DNA from: an uncultured bacterium
Lineage (GTDB): Bacteria; Verrucomicrobiota; Kiritimatiellia; RFP12; UBA1067
Assembly (NCBI GenBank): GCA_902779075.1
Contig: CACZAK010000187.1
Span: forward strand, 1-16,468
DNA length: 16,468 nt
Direction: 5' to 3'
This document shows positions 14,114-16,468 of the stretch, one piece after another. How positions within the stretch are numbered: the first letter of the stretch is position 1; the number at the start of each line of letters is the position of its first letter. The notes beneath the pieces are model-generated. The model saw only the letters and a list, made by a program, of their open reading frames with translations. It had not been told where the DNA came from and ran no database searches. A program made the translations under genes and the position numbers.

Positions 14114-15391
14114 TCATTCGCCCGAGTTGGGCACGATGTACGCGAGGCGGAAGGGATAGAGCTGAGGGGCGCTATTGAGGGTTCCAATAGAGGCCCCGCT
14201 TCTATTTGAAGACAACATCCCCGTAACAGTAGCCGTTGCGCCACCACCTCTTGCGCGCCATTGCGTGGCCCCTTCTGAAATATACGGTGTGAACACGTCC
14301 GTATGCGTCGCAGGGTCGTCGCCCGCGACATAGCTGTCAAGGCACCACTCCCAGTCAAGGCCCACCATATCATACACCCCCCAGGCATTGGGCTTCTTCG
14401 TGCCCGAGAATTCCCAGCCGTCCCAGCCGCCGTATGGACGATTTCCCGACCTGCCGTAAACGGCATATTGCGGAGCGAGGCTCGCGTCGCTCCCCCAGAA
14501 GTACGGCGTTTCGGTGCCGGCGCGCGTGGCAATCTCGTGCATCACCTCGGTCGGGATGTCGAAGTTCATGTGCGTCTTGCCGTTCACCCATTTTATGACG
14601 TGCCATTGGTCCACGACCGTTTCATGCGGCGGCGCATTCATCTGATCGGAACTGCCGCGGATGTCACGCACCAGTCCAAGGGCACGAGGCTTGAGATTGA
14701 CTTGAACAGGGTCTCTGTTGACGCCAAGGTCAAAGACATACCAATACTGGTAGTTGGACCAGAGAAACACGCCGATGTAGAAATCTTTGTCCGTCGTCCA
14801 CGTCTTTTCGGTGTTGATCTGGGCGCCCGTTCCGCAGTTCGCGTTGTCGCCCGTCTTGTACGTGCCCTTCGGCACCTTGCGCAGGACATAGTGCGTCGAT
14901 TTGTACTTGTCCTGGTTGTAGCGGGCGTTGGAGAGTTCCTGTCCGCTGACTCCGTCAAGGACGTCTTCGCTCGTGAACAATCCCTCGTAGGTGACTGCGC
15001 CCGTGGCGAGGTCGATGATCATGTAGTCGTCGCCCGACCGGACGGGACGTGACGTCTGGATCGTCGCGAACATCTTGCAGTCTTCGCTCTTGACGCCGGG
15101 GGGCGGATCGTTCCACGTCACCGTGAACGTGCCCACCTTCGCCGCGCCGATGGGGTCGTCATACGCAACGTACGTCAGACCGTTCACCACGGCGATGATC
15201 CGCACCTTGCCCACCTTGCTGGCGAGATCGTCGCCGGTGACGGTGTAGGTGATATCGACCTTGTTGTTCCACGGCCAGCGCTGTTGCACGCTGTCGATGG
15301 CGACGCTTGCCGCATTCGCCTTCTGCAACGGCAGAAGTGCCGCAGCGGCGCAGACTAACGCCGCGAGTGTCTTTAGTTTGTCATTTTTCAT
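14114..15391 (-). CDS. Exported SUMF1 (formylglycine-generating-enzyme-like) domain protein, first paralogue
   Basis: A 425-residue exported protein with signal peptide MKNDKLKTLAALVCAAAALL and cleavage near KANA. The N-terminal module begins VAIDSVQQRWPWNNKVDITY and includes DDYMIIDLATGAVTYEGLF. The SUMF1-type domain follows from SGQELSNARYN and YKSTHYVLRKVPKGTY through DKDFYIGVFLW, DIPTEVMHEIATRAGT, YFWGSD and NAWGVYDMVGLDWEWC. The usual RGGSW motif is reduced to RARGGGATAT and no C-terminal Cys pair is seen, so catalytic formylglycine formation is unlikely. Its end (FRLAYIVPNSGE) parallels the paralogue (FRAAYIVPNATEE). It is the first gene of the cluster, 35 bases before the next, with AAAGGAT upstream of the ATG and a promoter about 50 bases further up. 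Confidence 0.88.
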   Translation of the reverse strand: MKNDKLKTLAALVCAAAALLPLQKANAASVAIDSVQQRWPWNNKVDITYTVTGDDLASKVGKVRIIAVVNGLTYVAYDDPIGAAKVGTFTVTWNDPPPGVKSEDCKMFATIQTSRPVRSGDDYMIIDLATGAVTYEGLFTSEDVLDGVSGQELSNARYNQDKYKSTHYVLRKVPKGTYKTGDNANCGTGAQINTEKTWTTDKDFYIGVFLWSNYQYWYVFDLGVNRDPVQVNLKPRALGLVRDIRGSSDQMNAPPHETVVDQWHVIKWVNGKTHMNFDIPTEVMHEIATRAGTETPYFWGSDASLAPQYAVYGRSGNRPYGGWDGWEFSGTKKPNAWGVYDMVGLDWEWCLDSYVAGDDPATHTDVFTPYISEGATQWRARGGGATATVTGMLSSNRSGASIGTLNSAPQLYPFRLAYIVPNSGE

Positions 15392-15437
15392 CTTTGATTT
15401 ATCCTTTTAGCTTAAAAACCTACGAGCAACTATCATC

Positions 15438-15467
15438 ATTGTATCATATTCATTTTGACTAGGTCAA
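15438..15467 (-). promoter_or_regulatory. Sigma70-type promoter of the exported-protein cluster
   Basis: On the minus strand, -35 TTGACC (15467-15462) and -10 TACAAT (15443-15438) are separated by 18 bases. The start would lie roughly 40 bases before ATG 15391. No other promoter of similar quality is visible in the cluster down to 10297. Confidence 0.6.
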
Positions 15468-15468
15468 A
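15454..15468. promoter_or_regulatory. Operator-like palindrome over the -35 box
   Basis: TTTGAC-TAG-GTCAAA is a perfect inverted repeat with 6-bp arms and a 3-bp centre. It covers the -35 hexamer of the cluster promoter, a position suited to repression by a small dimeric regulator. Short palindromes can occur by chance. Confidence 0.4.
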
Positions 15469-15641
15469 CACTAAATGTTGGGTAATTCGCAACATCTTCG
15501 AGCCGTTTACCCTAAGGCGTTGTCCAAAAATAACTTTTACACTTCGGCGAATCTGCCGTGGTGCAAGCCGTCCTCGGCGAGCCGCACACGATTCTCTGGT
15601 GAAGACCCACGCGCACCTTGACACGCTAGTTGACAAGGCAC

Positions 15642-15658
15642 ACGGCCTTTCGCCGTGA
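15642..15658. other. Small GC-rich stem-loop
   Basis: CACGGC and GCCGTG pair around a five-base loop (CTTTC). There is no following T-run, so a terminator function is doubtful. It lies between the cluster promoter and the palindrome arrays. Confidence 0.3.
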
Positions 15659-15772
15659 TTCCGCGCCGTAATCTCACTAAAAGACGCAGTAATATAAGGC
15701 CAGCCCGAACCATGATATTACGGCATCGTTAAATCCGCCAAGGAAGAGCTTCCAATCACTTTCCATGATCCG

Positions 15773-15879
15773 TGACACCTAGATGTCAGGAACGTGACAC
15801 CTAGGTGTCACGGGTTATGACACCTAGGTGTCAGAGGGTGTGACACCTAGATGTCAGAGGGTGTGACACCTAGGTGTCA
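15773..15879. repeat. Five-copy array of the 16-bp palindrome TGACACCTAGRTGTCA
   Basis: The copies begin at 15773, 15795, 15818, 15841 and 15864. Copies 2, 3 and 5 are the perfect palindrome TGACACCTAGGTGTCA; copies 1 and 4 have A in place of G at one central position. Spacers are 6 or 7 bases; the last two are both GAGGGTG. The 22-23 bp pitch places all sites on nearly the same face of the helix, as in iterons or multimeric operators. Confidence 0.93.
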
Positions 15880-15949
15880 TCAATTGGTGCTCTAAAGGCC
15901 ATAACAAGCAGCAAAGCAGTTCAAAGGCAATACATCTTGATTTCGCCGC

Positions 15950-16012
15950 TGGGAGTTTCGGAGCCTTCGAGGATGAGAGAAGTTGTAGCTCTCCTTAACT
16001 CCGAGACTCCCA
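15950..16012. other. Long imperfect stem-loop with a nested hairpin
   Basis: TGGGAGTTTCGGAG (15950-15963) is complementary to CTCCGAGACTCCCA (15999-16012) at 13 of 14 positions; the exception would be a G-U pair in RNA. Within the 35-base loop, GAGAG (15975-15979) can pair with CTCTC (15989-15993). It could be a structured transcript or a cruciform next to the arrays. Confidence 0.55.
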
Positions 16013-16055
16013 ATCTCCCAATAGCGAAAGCACAGGGCGCGTTTGGCCTTTCAAC

Positions 16056-16080
16056 TGAGTGTGTCATTATGACACACTCA
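16056..16080. repeat. 25-bp perfect palindrome, left bracket of the second array
   Basis: The core TGTGTCATTATGACACA extends outward to two 12-bp arms around one base, centred at 16068. It contains TGACAC, the half-site of the upstream array, in outward orientation. Its right arm, ATGACACACTCA, recurs exactly at 16221-16232. Confidence 0.88.
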
Positions 16081-16118
16081 CCTTTTGGGAAAAAGCCGGT
16101 TTGCAGCGGAATTTGCTT

Positions 16119-16193
16119 TGGTGCGCAGCGGAGCATGAAATGGTGCGCACCAAAGCATCAAATGGTGCGCACCAAAACCTTCGACGGTGCGCA
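16119..16193. repeat. Four-copy 22-bp tandem array with the TGGTGCGCACCA palindrome
   Basis: Units begin at 16119, 16141, 16163 and 16185, an exact 22-bp period. The two central units carry the full 12-bp palindrome TGGTGCGCACCA; the outer two keep GGTGCGCA followed by GC. The intervening bases are also similar between units (AGCATGAAA and AGCATCAAA). Exact phasing at about two helical turns suggests cooperative protein binding. Confidence 0.92.
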
Positions 16194-16211
16194 GCATTGA
16201 AGTGTGCCAAC

Positions 16212-16232
16212 TGTGTCAAAATGACACACTCA
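16212..16232. repeat. TGTGTCA-AAA-TGACACA palindrome, right bracket of the second array
   Basis: Seven-base arms flank AAA, followed by CTCA. The element shares 12 identical bases (ATGACACACTCA) with the left bracket at 16069-16080, so the TGGTGCGCACCA array is enclosed by two copies of the same site type. Confidence 0.82.
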
Positions 16233-16352
16233 TACCAGTGGCCTATACTTTTGCGTTATACCCCAAGGTGCATGGGACCAAACGGACATATCAATGCGCT
16301 TAGAAGGAAGGGGCGCATGATCTCCTTCGCGCACAACCTTATATATTATAGT

Positions 16353-16363
16353 CGCGCGCGCGC
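16353..16363. other. Alternating CG tract between TATA-rich flanks
   Basis: An 11-base uninterrupted alternating CG run lies between TATATATTATAGT and TTTATATAGTCGG. The flanks share TATAGTCG. Alternating purine-pyrimidine DNA can form Z-DNA; a role is speculative. Confidence 0.4.
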
Positions 16364-16416
16364 ATCCTTTATATAGTCGGTCATGCAAAACCTTGCGGGC
16401 ATGTCATAATGGCACG

Positions 16417-16459
16417 TTATTTAAAATAAATTAAATTATTTTTAAGTTAGGCATTGACA
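16417..16459 (+). promoter_or_regulatory. AT-rich tract followed by a rightward TTGACA at the window edge
   Basis: About 30 bases composed almost wholly of A and T precede a consensus -35 hexamer, TTGACA (16454-16459). The tract could be an UP element of a strong promoter or a duplex-unwinding region. The -10 box would lie beyond the window, so the promoter call is incomplete. Confidence 0.35.
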
Positions 16460-16468
16460 AGCCGAGGG

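Larger units (their letters stand above)
15392..16468. other. 1.08-kb gene-free region carrying promoter and palindrome arrays
   Basis: No frame in this stretch looks like protein, and the open frames over the arrays are products of the repeats. The region holds the leftward cluster promoter, the two phased palindrome arrays, their bracketing sites, a long stem-loop and an AT-rich end. Between about 15490 and 15770 I see little beyond a small stem-loop. Confidence 0.65.

Noticed and set aside
12831..15391. Calling the SUMF1-domain proteins sulfatase-activating enzymes
   Set aside because: The Cys pair required for formylglycine formation is not visible, and no sulfatase gene lies in the window.
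15436..15658. Small proteins on either strand upstream of the SUMF1 cluster
   Set aside because: No ribosome-binding site, signal or domain is visible, and the minus-strand frame would run over the promoter. They are treated as chance frames.
15773..16193. CRISPR array
   Set aside because: The repeats are 12-16-bp palindromes with 6-10-base intervals that are partly identical. CRISPR spacers are longer and unique, and no cas gene is present.
16059..16376. Open frames across the palindrome arrays
   Set aside because: The translations are created by the repeats and have no protein-like features.
1..16468. tRNA, rRNA, transposase or integrase genes
   Set aside because: Both strands were looked over and nothing resembling a tRNA cloverleaf, rRNA segment or recombinase motif was found.

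Overview
The window is most likely chromosomal DNA from an uncultured, fairly GC-rich member of the PVC superphylum, probably a Kiritimatiellota/Lentisphaerota-type gut or sediment bacterium. This is inferred from content: large signal-peptide-bearing glycoside hydrolases, exported SUMF1-domain paralogues with a QRWPWNN motif, a passenger-type beta-repeat protein without a barrel, and palindromic interspersed repeats. No rRNA, tRNA or other taxonomic marker is present, so the phylum is a judgement. Every recognised protein gene lies on the minus strand, so the transcription order below runs from high to low coordinates.

Right end, 15392-16468: about 1.08 kb without a convincing gene. It holds a promoter for the gene cluster (TTGACC, 18-bp spacer, TACAAT) and the most unusual part of the window. 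There are five copies of a 16-bp palindrome (TGACACCTAGRTGTCA) at a 22-23 bp pitch, a long stem-loop, and four copies of a TGGTGCGCACCA unit at an exact 22-bp pitch. The second array is bracketed by two related TGTGTCA/TGACACA palindromes. An AT-rich tract and a rightward TTGACA follow at the edge. This looks like a multi-site protein-binding region (replication, partition or regulatory).

15391-10297: a closely packed cluster of exported proteins: two SUMF1-domain paralogues, one secreted protein of unknown function, and a secreted GH67/GH20-like glycosidase. 10214-6435 follows: a 1259-residue secreted enzyme combining an F5/8-type carbohydrate-binding domain, a GH38-like metal-dependent glycosidase, an FN3-like segment and a hexose-6-phosphate mutarotase-like domain. 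The cluster probably serves extracellular or periplasmic glycan breakdown.

6434-5583: a decayed intergenic zone with two gene fragments, a 33-bp imperfect palindrome, a 9-nt periodic repeat, and a compound palindromic repeat. A 29-bp part of that repeat is also present inside the reading frame of the 1259-residue enzyme.

5582-3759: a secreted 607-residue beta-repeat (PATR-like) protein that ends in GLMIIVK. The 297-residue secreted protein ends in the related GLVIFVK.

3693-1537: a type II restriction-modification locus of visibly lower GC. It consists of a fragment of a second C5-cytosine methyltransferase retaining only motif I, a PD-(D/E)xK endonuclease, and a complete C5-cytosine methyltransferase overlapping it. 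1453-1: a secreted clan GH-A (GH39-like) glycosidase running off the left edge, with an apparent single-base frameshift just after its signal peptide.
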